49,803 nucleotides of DNA from Oscillospiraceae bacterium (lineage in GTDB: Bacteria; Bacillota; Clostridia; Oscillospirales; Ruminococcaceae), in NCBI GenBank assembly GCA_017438745.1, contig JAFRUS010000031.1:1-49803 (forward strand), read 5' to 3'. Both the position numbers and the translations under genes were made by a program. Positions 41,579-49,803 of the stretch are shown here, one piece after another (positions within the stretch are counted from its first letter, which is position 1; each line of letters begins with the position of its first letter). The notes below the pieces were generated by a model that worked only from the letters and a program-made list of their open reading frames with translations, had not been told where the DNA came from and made no database searches.

Positions 41579-43453
41579 ATGAACGAAACTAAACTTGAGA
41601 AGATCGATCTTCCGGGAGGTCTTAAGGATCTTTCCTTTGACGAATGCAGAGATCTGTGTAAGGATATAAGAAACATTCTTATAAGAACTGTTTCCAAAAA
41701 CGGCGGACATCTTGCCTCGAACCTTGGTGTAGTTGAACTGACACTTGCTATTCACAGGGTTTTCAATTCGCCTGATGACAAGATCGTATGGGACGTCGGA
41801 CACCAGGCTTACACACACAAGATCCTTACCGGAAGACTTGACCGCTTTTCCACCCTCAGACAGGAGAACGGCATTTCAGGTTTTCCTAAACCGAATGAAT
41901 CAGAACATGATGCGTTTGTAAGCGGTCACAGCAGTACATCGATCTCAGTTGCCTGCGGTATTGCCGAGGCTATGAAACTTGAAAATAAAAATAATCACGC
42001 GGTCGCAGTCATCGGTGACGGTGCGTTTACCGGTGGTCTGGCTTACGAAGGACTTAACAATGCCGGAAAGAGTCACAGTAACCTTATCGTAATCCTGAAC
42101 CATAACGGCATGTCCATTTCCAAGAACGTAGGTGCTCTTGCAAAATATCTTTCTGCCATAAGAAACAAGGAAGGATATATGAACACCAAAAATGCCGTTG
42201 ACCAGATGCTCAAAAAGACTCCGGTCGTAGGTCAGCCGATAAGCAAGGTGCTCAGTGCGTCAAAGTCAGCTATCAAAGGCGCAGTGCTCAAGGGAAGCAA
42301 CACGATGTTTGAGGATCTTGGTTTTGAATACCTCGGACCTGTTGACGGACATGACATTGAAGCACTCGAGGAAGTCCTGAAGGTGGCACAGGCTATGCAC
42401 AAGCCGGTGTTTGTACACGTAAACACCATCAAGGGTAAGGGCTATACTCCTGCGGAAAAGAATCCGGGCGAGTATCACGGTATTCCTCGTTTCGATATTG
42501 CTACAGGAAACCCTGAGGTAAGCAGCGTCGATTCGTTTTCATCTGAGTTCGGCCGCGAACTGGCTGCCATTGCAGGTGAAAATGACAAGATCTGTGCTGT
42601 TACTGCTGCAATGAAGTACGGAACAGGACTTCAGTTCTTTGCAGCTAAGTACAAGGAAAGATTTTTTGACGTGGGTATTGCTGAACAGCATGCGGTAACA
42701 TACTGCGCCGGTCTTGCAAGCATGGGAATGGTGCCTGTTTTTGCAGTTTATTCATCATTCCTTCAGCGTGCATATGACCAGATCGTTCATGACGCAGCTC
42801 TTTCAGAGTGCCACATGGTAATAGGAATAGACAGAGCCGGATTTGTAGGTGAGGACGGCGAGACACATCAGGGCGTTTTCGATGTGGCTATGCTGACATC
42901 GGTTCCGGGAGTAACAGTATTTTCACCTTCCGGCTATGACGAGCTTAAGTACGATCTCAGAAGATCCATAAGCGAACTTGACGGTCTTGTTTGTCTGCGC
43001 TATCCACGCGGAAAGGATACTACGGAAAGAGAGAAACAGACTACTGAGTTTACTGATTATTCATTCATAAAACGTGACGGTGCTGAAGTGCTTCTTGTAA
43101 GCTACGGACGTACAGTCGAAAATGTTATAAGAGCTGCCGAGATACTTGAAAACATGTATGGGGTAAAGTGCGACGTTCTTAAGCTTAACAGGATCTGGCC
43201 GCTTGACGGTGAAATGGTTAAGGAAGCTGCGGCGTACAGTAAGATCTTCTTCTTCGAGGAAGGCATGAAGAACGGCGGAATTGCCGAGCATCTTCTCAGT
43301 GCAGTATGCGGTGAAGGATTCTGCGGCAGATTCAGTATCACAGCAGTCGAAGGATTTATCAAACAGGCTTCCGTAGCAAGCCAGCTGAAAAAATACGGTC
43401 TGGACACTGATTCAGTTATCGATAAAGTAAAGGAAACGCTGATTTATGTCTGA
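41579..43453 (+). CDS. dxs: 1-deoxy-D-xylulose-5-phosphate synthase
   Basis: 624 aa, the expected length. The TPP-binding motif VIGDGAFTGG lies near 144-153; SGHSSTSIS near 118 and the transketolase central block DVGIAEQHAVTYCAGLA near 361-377 are present. It makes DXP from pyruvate and glyceraldehyde 3-phosphate, the entry to MEP isoprenoid synthesis. Its 3' end overlaps tlyA by eight bases. Confidence 0.97.
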   Translation: MNETKLEKIDLPGGLKDLSFDECRDLCKDIRNILIRTVSKNGGHLASNLGVVELTLAIHRVFNSPDDKIVWDVGHQAYTHKILTGRLDRFSTLRQENGISGFPKPNESEHDAFVSGHSSTSISVACGIAEAMKLENKNNHAVAVIGDGAFTGGLAYEGLNNAGKSHSNLIVILNHNGMSISKNVGALAKYLSAIRNKEGYMNTKNAVDQMLKKTPVVGQPISKVLSASKSAIKGAVLKGSNTMFEDLGFEYLGPVDGHDIEALEEVLKVAQAMHKPVFVHVNTIKGKGYTPAEKNPGEYHGIPRFDIATGNPEVSSVDSFSSEFGRELAAIAGENDKICAVTAAMKYGTGLQFFAAKYKERFFDVGIAEQHAVTYCAGLASMGMVPVFAVYSSFLQRAYDQIVHDAALSECHMVIGIDRAGFVGEDGETHQGVFDVAMLTSVPGVTVFSPSGYDELKYDLRRSISELDGLVCLRYPRGKDTTEREKQTTEFTDYSFIKRDGAEVLLVSYGRTVENVIRAAEILENMYGVKCDVLKLNRIWPLDGEMVKEAAAYSKIFFFEEGMKNGGIAEHLLSAVCGEGFCGRFSITAVEGFIKQASVASQLKKYGLDTDSVIDKVKETLIYV

Positions 43454-44249
43454 GAACAGACTCGATGTTGAACTTTTTGAACGCGGCTTATGCAAGAGCC
43501 GTGAACGTGCAAGACAGCTTATCAAAAACGGTTTTGTAACGGTTGACGGCAGAACATGTTCTAAACCTGCCTTTACGGTCACTGAAGAAAATGTGCTTGA
43601 AGTGACAGGTGAGGATCGCAGCTATGTCGGCAGGGGCGGACTTAAGCTTGAAAAGGCGGTCGGTACTTTTGCCGTTGATCTTAAGGACAGAGTCTGTCTT
43701 GACATAGGTGCTTCCACCGGCGGATTTACGGAAGTCATGCTTTCAGGCGGTGCTTCAAAGGTGTACGCGCTTGATGTTGGACACGGCCAGCTGGCCCCTG
43801 AACTCGCTTCTGATGAGCGGGTTGTGAACATGGAAAACACCAATATCCGTGAATCAGTCATAAATGATTTTGACAAACCGATCAGTTTCATTGCAACTGA
43901 TGTTTCGTTTATTTCACTTAAGCTTGTTCTTCCTAAAATAAAGGAGCTTCTTGCGGAAAACGGTGAGGCGGTAGTTCTTATCAAACCGCAGTTCGAGGCA
44001 GGAAAATCAAATCTTAACAAAAAAGGCGTTGTAAAGGATCCGAAGGTACACAGGCAGGTCATAAATGATCTTACAGAATTTGCGACAGTATGCGGATTCT
44101 GTGTTTCGGGTCTCTGTGTTTCACCGATAAAAGGCGGAACGGGCAATGCAGAATATCTTATGTATCTTAAACATAAAGACGGAAACAATGTTCCGGTTCC
44201 GTTCAGTGCAGACGAACTTGTAAGTGAGGCGTTAAGACAAGAAAAATGA
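43446..44249 (+). CDS. tlyA: TlyA family rRNA 2'-O-methyltransferase
   Basis: 267 aa. An N-terminal S4 RNA-binding domain (about 3-62; RLDVELFERGLCKSRERARQLI) is joined to an FtsJ-type methyltransferase domain (about 60-245) with DIGASTGGFTEVMLSGGA and VLIKPQFEAG. Family members methylate 16S and 23S rRNA; some were first annotated as hemolysins. It overlaps dxs and nadK by a few bases. Confidence 0.93.
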   Translation: MSENRLDVELFERGLCKSRERARQLIKNGFVTVDGRTCSKPAFTVTEENVLEVTGEDRSYVGRGGLKLEKAVGTFAVDLKDRVCLDIGASTGGFTEVMLSGGASKVYALDVGHGQLAPELASDERVVNMENTNIRESVINDFDKPISFIATDVSFISLKLVLPKIKELLAENGEAVVLIKPQFEAGKSNLNKKGVVKDPKVHRQVINDLTEFATVCGFCVSGLCVSPIKGGTGNAEYLMYLKHKDGNNVPVPFSADELVSEALRQEK

Positions 44250-45106
44250 AGATAGTTATTTTTCCGAATTTAAAGAAAAAGGATGCGTATAGCTGTACGC
44301 TCGACGTATGTGATATCCTTGGAAAACTTGGTGCAGAGATCTCCATGGACGACAAGTATCGTGAAACTTTTTCATTGCTTGAAAATATAAAATACGGTGA
44401 GTTCAGAAAGCTTGCGGAAGAAGCTGATTTTGCTGTTGCCATAGGCGGAGACGGCACGATCCTTAAGTGTGCATCTGCCATGACCGGCACGGACACCAAA
44501 CTTCTCGGCATAAATACAGGACGTCTCGGATTCATGGCGTCAGTCGAAAAGGATAATCTTAAAGTCCTTGAAAATCTTTTTTCCGGTGATTACAAGATAT
44601 CGGAACGCATGCTTCTTGCTGTGGAAAATGAAGATGGAAACGGAAAGCAGATATTCCGTGCTCTCAATGATGTCGTAGTAACAAGCCGTTTTTCAAAGAT
44701 CATGGAATTTGACGTTTATGTGGGCGATAATCTTATCGGAAGCTATCTCGGTGACGGTGTTGTGTTCAGCACACCGACAGGTTCAACAGCCTATGCGCTT
44801 TCAGCCGGCGGTCCGATAATCGAGCCTGAGCTTGAATGCCTCGAGATGAATCTTGTCTGTCCTCATTCACTTTTCGTCCGTCCGATGATCTTCAATGCTG
44901 ACAGTGTTATAACTCTTGTTCATCATTCACCGGAAGAAGTTCAGATAGGATATTCAGTTGACGGCAATGAACCTGTTATGCTTAAAAAGGACAGCAAACT
45001 CATGATAAGAAAATCTGCCTGCAAGATAAAGCTTATCGACATGACAGGAATAACATTTTACGATTCACTTAACAGAAAGCTTATGAGATCGCTGAAAGGG
45101 AACTGA
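44246..45106 (+). CDS. nadK: NAD kinase
   Basis: 286 aa. The GGDGT motif is at 67-71 in VAIGGDGTILKCA; GRLGFMAS and STPTGSTAYALSAGGP are the other family blocks. It phosphorylates NAD to NADP. It overlaps tlyA by four bases and ends one base into argR. Confidence 0.95.
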   Translation: MKIVIFPNLKKKDAYSCTLDVCDILGKLGAEISMDDKYRETFSLLENIKYGEFRKLAEEADFAVAIGGDGTILKCASAMTGTDTKLLGINTGRLGFMASVEKDNLKVLENLFSGDYKISERMLLAVENEDGNGKQIFRALNDVVVTSRFSKIMEFDVYVGDNLIGSYLGDGVVFSTPTGSTAYALSAGGPIIEPELECLEMNLVCPHSLFVRPMIFNADSVITLVHHSPEEVQIGYSVDGNEPVMLKKDSKLMIRKSACKIKLIDMTGITFYDSLNRKLMRSLKGN

Positions 45107-45543
45107 TGAAGAATAAACGACAGAAGAAGATCCTTGAGATAATAACAGCAAAGGATGTTGAGACCCAGGAAGAGCTTCAGCTTCTTCTTGCTGAGGAAGG
45201 GTTCACGGCTGCACAGCCTACAGTGTCACGCGACATTCAGGAACTCAGACTTGTGAAGGCTGTAAATGACGAGGGAAAGTACAGATACATTCAGTCAGGA
45301 AACAGCGACGCCCGTCTTTCCAATCTGCTTCTTCAGACAATAATAAGCGTTGACTACGCCATGAACATGGTGGTCATCAAGTGCCACACAGGTATGGCAC
45401 AGGCAGCCTGTGCTATGATCGATTCAATGGATTATCCGCAGGTGCTGGGTACCATTGCCGGAGACGACACGATCTTTATTCTCCTAAGAAACGAGGAGAA
45501 TGCAAGACAGTTCATGCAGAAGATCAAGAAGATGACGGGTTGA
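45106..45543 (+). CDS. argR: Arginine repressor ArgR
   Basis: 145 aa. A winged-helix N-terminus (KNKRQKKILEIITAKDVETQ and AAQPTVSRDIQELRLVK) is joined to the hexamerisation and arginine-binding C-terminus ending GTIAGDDTIFILLRNEENA. Position between nadK/tlyA and recN matches ahrC of B. subtilis. Confidence 0.95.
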   Translation: MKNKRQKKILEIITAKDVETQEELQLLLAEEGFTAAQPTVSRDIQELRLVKAVNDEGKYRYIQSGNSDARLSNLLLQTIISVDYAMNMVVIKCHTGMAQAACAMIDSMDYPQVLGTIAGDDTIFILLRNEENARQFMQKIKKMTG

Positions 45544-45563
45544 AACGGAAAAGACTTATTTAA

Positions 45564-45654
45564 CTGCAGTACCGGCTTTGCCGGTACTGCAGGAGGGGGA
45601 TTTTGCGGAGCTTCGCCCCGCACCCCTGCAGATATCAATTCATTGATATCTGCA
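45564..45654 (+). repeat. Composite hairpin element, copy 3, upstream of recN
   Basis: Three hairpins in order: CTGCAGTACCGGC-TTT-GCC with its complement (45564-45592), a G-rich stem around GGAGCTTCGCCCCG (about 45592-45626), and TGCAGATATCAA/TTGATATCTGCA (45627-45654). Same architecture as copy 2 with different arm sequences. Confidence 0.85.
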
Positions 45655-45701
45655 TTCCGGATTATGAGATTGAGGAAAACAAACAGAAAAGAGGAGCTAA
45701 T

Positions 45702-47366
45702 TTGCTTAGGGAACTATACATTGAGGATCTTGCAGTCATCAAGAGTGCATCGATCCCTCTGGAAGAAAACTTCAACGCATTTACCGGTGAGACCGGTGCA
45801 GGTAAATCTATTCTTATAAACGGTATAAATGCTGTCCTTGGTCAGAGAGTGACGAAGGATATCGTTCGTACAGGAAGTGAAAAGGCGCTTATCACAGCTC
45901 TTTTCACAAATCTTTCCGACAGCGTGAAGGCGAAGCTTGACGAGCTCGGAATAAGTTACTCTGATGATGAGATAACTGTTACAAGAGAGATACACGCTGA
46001 CGGCGGAAGTATTGCGAGAATTAACAACAGGGCAACTACGGTCTCTGTTCTCCGTGAACTTGGTGCAATGCTCATAAACATTCACGGTCAGCATGACAAC
46101 CAGATACTCATGGCCCCTGAACGTCACATCACCATTCTCGACAGCTTCGGCGGTGATGACAGTTTCATTGAAGATTACAGAAAAAGCTTCCGTGAACTTC
46201 AGCAGTGTGCGAGAAAGCTTGCAGAGCTCAAAAAACTGGAACAGCAGGCTTCAGACCGTATGATATTTCTTCAGTCGGTAGTAGAGGAGATAGGTCCCCT
46301 CGAACTTGAACCTGATGAAGATATCCAGATAGAAGAAGAATACAAGATGCTGAAAAACAGCACTGATATAATCGAGGCGCTCATGTCATCGAAGGACTGT
46401 ATAAGCAGTGACGATGAATGCATTATTTCCGGACTGAATGATACAGAGGCACTTCTTGAAAGTGTTACCGATGTTTATTCTCCGGCGGCGGCACTTCTTG
46501 AAAGGATCCATTCGATAAACATCGATCTTTCCGACATTGCCTCTGAACTTTCACATTGTGCATCATCCCTCGAAATAGATGAGGAGACCTTCAGCAATAT
46601 TTCGGCGCGACGCGACATTATCAGTACACTTAAGCGCAAGTACAACAGGGGACTGAATGAAGTCATCACCATGTATGAGGAAGCCGCTGAAGAACTTGAC
46701 GGCATGGAAAACAGCTCTGAAATGATTGAAAAGCTTACGGCAGAAAGAAAACGCCTGCTCGAAGAAACCACGGAAAAGGCGAAAAAGCTTTCGGAATACC
46801 GTGAACGCACAGCAGAGAAATTCGTAAGCCGTGTTACCGAGGAACTGAAATTTCTCGATATGCCGAATGTCATCATTGAAGTGAAAAATGAAAAAGGCAA
46901 GCTTTCCACAAACGGAATGGATTCTGTTGAATTTCTTATCTCTGCAAACAAAGGTGAAGAACCGAAGCCGATAGCCAAGATCGCATCCGGCGGTGAACTT
47001 TCACGAATCATGCTTGCCCTTAAAACTGTGCTCGCTGATCAGGATGACATACCGACACTTATCTTCGACGAGATCGACACCGGTGTAAGCGGACGCGCAG
47101 CCCAGAAGATCGGCATAAAACTTCAGGAGATAAGCGCCCACCGTCAGGTGCTCTGCGTAACACATCTTTCACAGATAGCAGTAATGGCGGACAATCATCT
47201 TCTTATAGAAAAGAAAACCAAAGACGACCGCACGGCTACCGATGTCACAAAACTCGACAAGCCAGGCCGTATCCGCGAAATAGCAAGAATAATGAGCGGC
47301 GAAAATCCAAGCGAACTGATGCTGAAAAATGCGGAAGAACTGCTTGATACCAATAAAAGAAAATAA
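45702..47366 (+). CDS. recN: DNA repair protein RecN
   Basis: 554 aa from a TTG at 45702 with GAGGAGC upstream; the frame is open earlier but that part is made of the hairpin element. LRELYIEDLAVI is the usual RecN start. Walker A GETGAGKS is at 29-36, a long coiled coil occupies about 155-365, and the C-terminus has the signature ASGGELSRIMLA and Walker B TLIFDEIDTGVSG. SMC-like ATPase in double-strand break repair. Confidence 0.95.
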   Translation: MLRELYIEDLAVIKSASIPLEENFNAFTGETGAGKSILINGINAVLGQRVTKDIVRTGSEKALITALFTNLSDSVKAKLDELGISYSDDEITVTREIHADGGSIARINNRATTVSVLRELGAMLINIHGQHDNQILMAPERHITILDSFGGDDSFIEDYRKSFRELQQCARKLAELKKLEQQASDRMIFLQSVVEEIGPLELEPDEDIQIEEEYKMLKNSTDIIEALMSSKDCISSDDECIISGLNDTEALLESVTDVYSPAAALLERIHSINIDLSDIASELSHCASSLEIDEETFSNISARRDIISTLKRKYNRGLNEVITMYEEAAEELDGMENSSEMIEKLTAERKRLLEETTEKAKKLSEYRERTAEKFVSRVTEELKFLDMPNVIIEVKNEKGKLSTNGMDSVEFLISANKGEEPKPIAKIASGGELSRIMLALKTVLADQDDIPTLIFDEIDTGVSGRAAQKIGIKLQEISAHRQVLCVTHLSQIAVMADNHLLIEKKTKDDRTATDVTKLDKPGRIREIARIMSGENPSELMLKNAEELLDTNKRK

Positions 47367-47413
47367 TTAAAAGTATAGCTATACAAATGGAATTATGAAA
47401 GGAGCAGCACGGC

Positions 47414-48589
47414 ATGTATTATTTAATGAATAAAAACAGCCTTGTTGCTGCTTTTGAAAAGAAACCGGCAACAGCTTTCTCTGATACGGTTCTGTTTACC
47501 GAAGCCGAAAGAAAGGGAAAGCTTCCGATCGGATTTGAGGATATAAACACATGGCTTGACAGCCGCAAATCTTCAAAGCACAATGCGCATCTCCAGAAAC
47601 TTATGAGGCAGATGGGATGCGATGATAATGAAGGCTTTATCAGAACCACCCATGCCGCTACCATCAACGATACCTTCTGGATGAAAACCGATAAGGAAAC
47701 TCTGACCTGGGAGCAGGTATCACTTTACCGCAACCAGTTTACCGATACCATTTCCAGACTGGCATTTGAAGGCGTCGGACTTTATGTGACTGATTTTTCA
47801 TCCACATCACCGGAACTGGCCTGTGAGGGATCTTTCCGAAAATGCTTCCGCAAGGAAGACGAGGCAGGGGAGTTCGGTTCTGATATTTTTATTTACAAAC
47901 GCGGAAATGAATTCGGAGCCGGACTTGAACCGTACTGCGAAATGCTTGCGTCTGAAATAGCAAGTCACATCAGTCCGGATAACTATGTGAAATTTGACAC
48001 CGTGAAACTGCATGAAAAGCTTGCTTCGCGGTGTAATCTGTTTACTGATGAGATGTACGGATATGCTTCGTTCTCCAAGATAATGAAAGCCCGTGGTTTG
48101 CAGGACGTTTTTGATTATTTTGAAAAGATAGGTTCATCACAGTCTTTCCGCGAGATGCTTGTTATCGATTCACTCTGCTTCAATCAGGACAGACATGCCG
48201 GAAACTACGGGGTGCTTTTTGATAACGACACAATGGAAGTTAAAAAGATGGCACCGGTATTTGACCTGAATCTTTCGCTTCTTCCGTATGTATCGATGTC
48301 CGATTTTGAAAATATCGGCGACAAGCTTTATGAATATGCCCCTGTTCTTGGCGACGATTTCACCCGACTCGGCCAGATGGCAGTCAACGACGTTCTCCGT
48401 GACCGTGTAAAGGATATGAAAGACTTCTCCTTCACTTTCCGCGGCGATGATATTTTCACACCGGAACGTGTGAATTCACTTGAAACAATAGTCAGAAAGC
48501 AGGCCGAAGCAATTCTTTCACCTGATGTTCTGCATACTAAAGACGTGTTCTTTTCTCAGAACCGGCAGTCTATGATTTATATAATATGA
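47414..48589 (+). CDS. Orphan HipA-like kinase domain protein
   Basis: 391 aa. The C-terminal half carries the HipA kinase motifs: FNQDRHAGNYG (N257, D259, H261, N264) and PVFDLN with D284, matching the catalytic Asp/Asn and metal Asp of HipA_C kinases. The N-terminal half (about 1-150) does not look like the usual HipA N-terminal subdomain. No HipB-type antitoxin gene is adjacent, so it is not a standard toxin-antitoxin pair. AAAGGAG precedes the ATG. A palindrome GTATAGCTATAC (47373-47384) upstream could be an operator. Substrate unknown. Confidence 0.7.
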   Translation: MYYLMNKNSLVAAFEKKPATAFSDTVLFTEAERKGKLPIGFEDINTWLDSRKSSKHNAHLQKLMRQMGCDDNEGFIRTTHAATINDTFWMKTDKETLTWEQVSLYRNQFTDTISRLAFEGVGLYVTDFSSTSPELACEGSFRKCFRKEDEAGEFGSDIFIYKRGNEFGAGLEPYCEMLASEIASHISPDNYVKFDTVKLHEKLASRCNLFTDEMYGYASFSKIMKARGLQDVFDYFEKIGSSQSFREMLVIDSLCFNQDRHAGNYGVLFDNDTMEVKKMAPVFDLNLSLLPYVSMSDFENIGDKLYEYAPVLGDDFTRLGQMAVNDVLRDRVKDMKDFSFTFRGDDIFTPERVNSLETIVRKQAEAILSPDVLHTKDVFFSQNRQSMIYII

Positions 48590-48719
48590 TCCTCAGTATG
48601 TTTTCGAATATTGACAGGTACTGATAAACGAATCTTTCACTCAGATCAAGGTTACTCACAGCCATTTTTACCTTTTCGTGAGCGGGACATTTGCCGGTGA
48701 ACACATAACTAAAAAAAGG

Positions 48720-48754
48720 CCTCAGTAAAGAGAGAAATTCAATCTTTACTGAGG
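48720..48754 (-). terminator. Terminator after the Rpn-type gene
   Basis: CCTCAGTAAAGA/TCTTTACTGAGG with an 11-nt loop; on the minus strand it is followed by CCTTTTTTT. It may also serve the convergent HipA-like gene. The rest of 48590-48776 shows nothing recognisable. Confidence 0.85.
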
Positions 48755-48776
48755 TTAATTTTGCATTCAGTTATAT

Positions 48777-49721
48777 TCAATTTTTAGCCATTTCTGCTTT
48801 GAGTTTTTCAAGACGGTCAGGCGATATACCAGAGTATTTGATGACAAGATCATCAGAAACACCGTCGAAAAGCATGATTTTAGCATTTTCGTCTCTTTCT
48901 AGTGCTCTGCCGGAATCAATTCCTATTTTAACACCTTCATCATAGATTTTCATTCCTTCGGTAATGATCATAGGTCCGCGCATAATATCACCAACTCCCT
49001 TGCTGACTGATTTATATTTCTTTGCTATCTGGTTTATAACATCCTTTGAAAGGCTAGCGATTGTGTCGTACTCCAGCGCTGTGATCTCGCCTTTGTCTCT
49101 GAGTCCAATAAGTCTGTCAGATATCTGCTGAAACTTGCTTTCAAGGATCTTAAGCTTTTCTTCCTTCTTTTCACACGCAGGCAGTTCCTTTTCAAAATTG
49201 AAAATATAGAACGGTATGAGCATGTACAGCTTCTTTTCAAAAATCTGCTCGATCGTGTAGCTTTTCATCCTGACGACCGGAACATTGTAACTAACGCGCT
49301 TTCCGCCTGGAACTTCGATACTTATCTTCAGTTTCTTCGGCGTTCTTCTGCTGCTTCTGAGATAAAGAATAGCCGTGTGAGGTAAGGATACCGTTATTGC
49401 ATCCTCGGTAACTTTGCTGTTGTCAAGTGCGATTTGTGTATCATACTCGAAGATGCGTAAAAGCATATTATCCGAATATGAGCTACTCTCGCATTCAAGA
49501 TGATAGTTCTTTTTCTCTTCACCGATAACAGTAAAATTAGTATCAGTGATTCTCCTTTTATCGACGTCTTCATTCTGAATAATGAAATGCTCGTTAGGGT
49601 AGAAGACTATCTGTTCGCTGCCGGAGTAGTTTTCACCGAAAGTTTCATTGATAAACGGCAGGACGAATTTGCTGCATTTGTTAATAATAGATCGGAAGGC
49701 TCCGTCATAGACTTCGCTCAT
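48777..49721 (-). CDS. Rpn/PD-(D/E)XK nuclease-like family protein
   Basis: 314 aa from the ATG at 49721, which follows AAGGAGGAGAAG; earlier in-frame codons are unlikely. The N-terminal half resembles Rpn/transposase-like PD-(D/E)XK proteins: YDGAFRSIINK at the start, D60 in ITDTNF and E76-C-E78 in HLECESSSYSDNMLLRIFEYD, the usual position of the nuclease core. The C-terminal half is helical and ends with many charged residues (DDLVIKYSGISPDRLEKLK), common in this group. Possibly active in recombination; the specific role is unknown. Confidence 0.7.
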   Translation of the reverse strand: MSEVYDGAFRSIINKCSKFVLPFINETFGENYSGSEQIVFYPNEHFIIQNEDVDKRRITDTNFTVIGEEKKNYHLECESSSYSDNMLLRIFEYDTQIALDNSKVTEDAITVSLPHTAILYLRSSRRTPKKLKISIEVPGGKRVSYNVPVVRMKSYTIEQIFEKKLYMLIPFYIFNFEKELPACEKKEEKLKILESKFQQISDRLIGLRDKGEITALEYDTIASLSKDVINQIAKKYKSVSKGVGDIMRGPMIITEGMKIYDEGVKIGIDSGRALERDENAKIMLFDGVSDDLVIKYSGISPDRLEKLKAEMAKN

Positions 49722-49737
49722 TCTTCTCCTCCTTTTT

Positions 49738-49766
49738 AGTATAGCATATCCGGAGTTACTATACAA
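49738..49766 (-). promoter_or_regulatory. Promoter of the Rpn-type gene
   Basis: On the minus strand TTGTAT (49761-49766), 17 bp, TATACT (49738-49743). A palindrome TTACTGCAGTAA (49777-49788) lies just upstream of it. Confidence 0.75.
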
Positions 49767-49803
49767 TGTTAATTTTTTACTGCAGTAACTTGATTGTACC
49801 ATA

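Overview
The window reads as a chromosome segment of a cellulosome-producing, fibre-degrading Firmicute of the genus Ruminococcus, most like R. flavefaciens. The evidence is four dockerin-bearing secreted proteins, one of which also carries a cohesin-like module; a GH11 xylanase with the Asn/Gln-rich linker known from R. flavefaciens xylanases; strong AGGAGG-type ribosome sites; TTGACA-N17-TATAAT promoters; and a Clostridia-type housekeeping cluster. The genus assignment is an inference from protein families, not from a search.

Layout. 1-1059 (-) is a GH11 xylanase cut by the window edge. 1735-6770 (+) holds an HtrA protease followed by a response regulator, a sensor kinase and a kinase-like protein that has lost its phospho-acceptor and ATPase domain. 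6955-8166 (-) is a CE3-type esterase with a dockerin. 8430-10843 (+) is an accessory block: an HD phosphohydrolase overlapping an RlaP/YcgL-type nucleotidyltransferase, then a truncated DUF3990 protein. 10986-12744 (+) is an ECF sigma factor overlapping a membrane-anchored M23-like protein. 13034-16372 (-) is a P-loop protein plus a four-subunit 2-oxoacid:ferredoxin oxidoreductase. 16608-19013 (-) is an HD-GYP membrane protein. 19241-22684 holds a ScaC-like cohesin-dockerin protein (+) converging on a pectate lyase-pectin methylesterase-dockerin fusion (-).

23137-27863 is an AT-richer accessory region: a membrane protein with three 62-residue helix-turn-helix repeats (-), a 33-bp-period iteron array, an AAA/DUF4143 ATPase (+), a YunG-like protein (+), a membrane protein (-) and an antitoxin-like remnant (-), with small hairpin repeats between them. 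27875-30208 (-) is a GH9 endoglucanase with a CBM3-like module and an unusual dockerin. 30614-33432 (+) is TrkA-TrkH potassium uptake. 33594-36839 (+) is a large lipoprotein with two Asp/Glu-rich inserts. 37086-47366 (+) is a housekeeping run in near-Bacillus order: Asp23, nusB, a TsaD paralogue, xseA, xseB, ispA, a divergent PAP2 protein, dxs, tlyA, nadK, argR, recN. The window ends with an orphan HipA-like kinase (+) and an Rpn-type nuclease (-).

How it fits together. The secreted enzymes cover xylan backbone, acetyl side groups, pectin and cellulose, and most would dock to a scaffoldin, with the ScaC-like protein as a possible adaptor. The most unusual material is non-coding or regulatory: two separate direct-repeat arrays with 32-33 bp period (12813-12921 and 24179-24292), the second beside a protein whose HTH motif is itself repeated three times; a multi-hairpin element found three times in the same orientation as the downstream gene; and a shared terminator stem used three times in under 3 kb. 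I found no rRNA, no tRNA, no CRISPR array and no intact insertion sequence.
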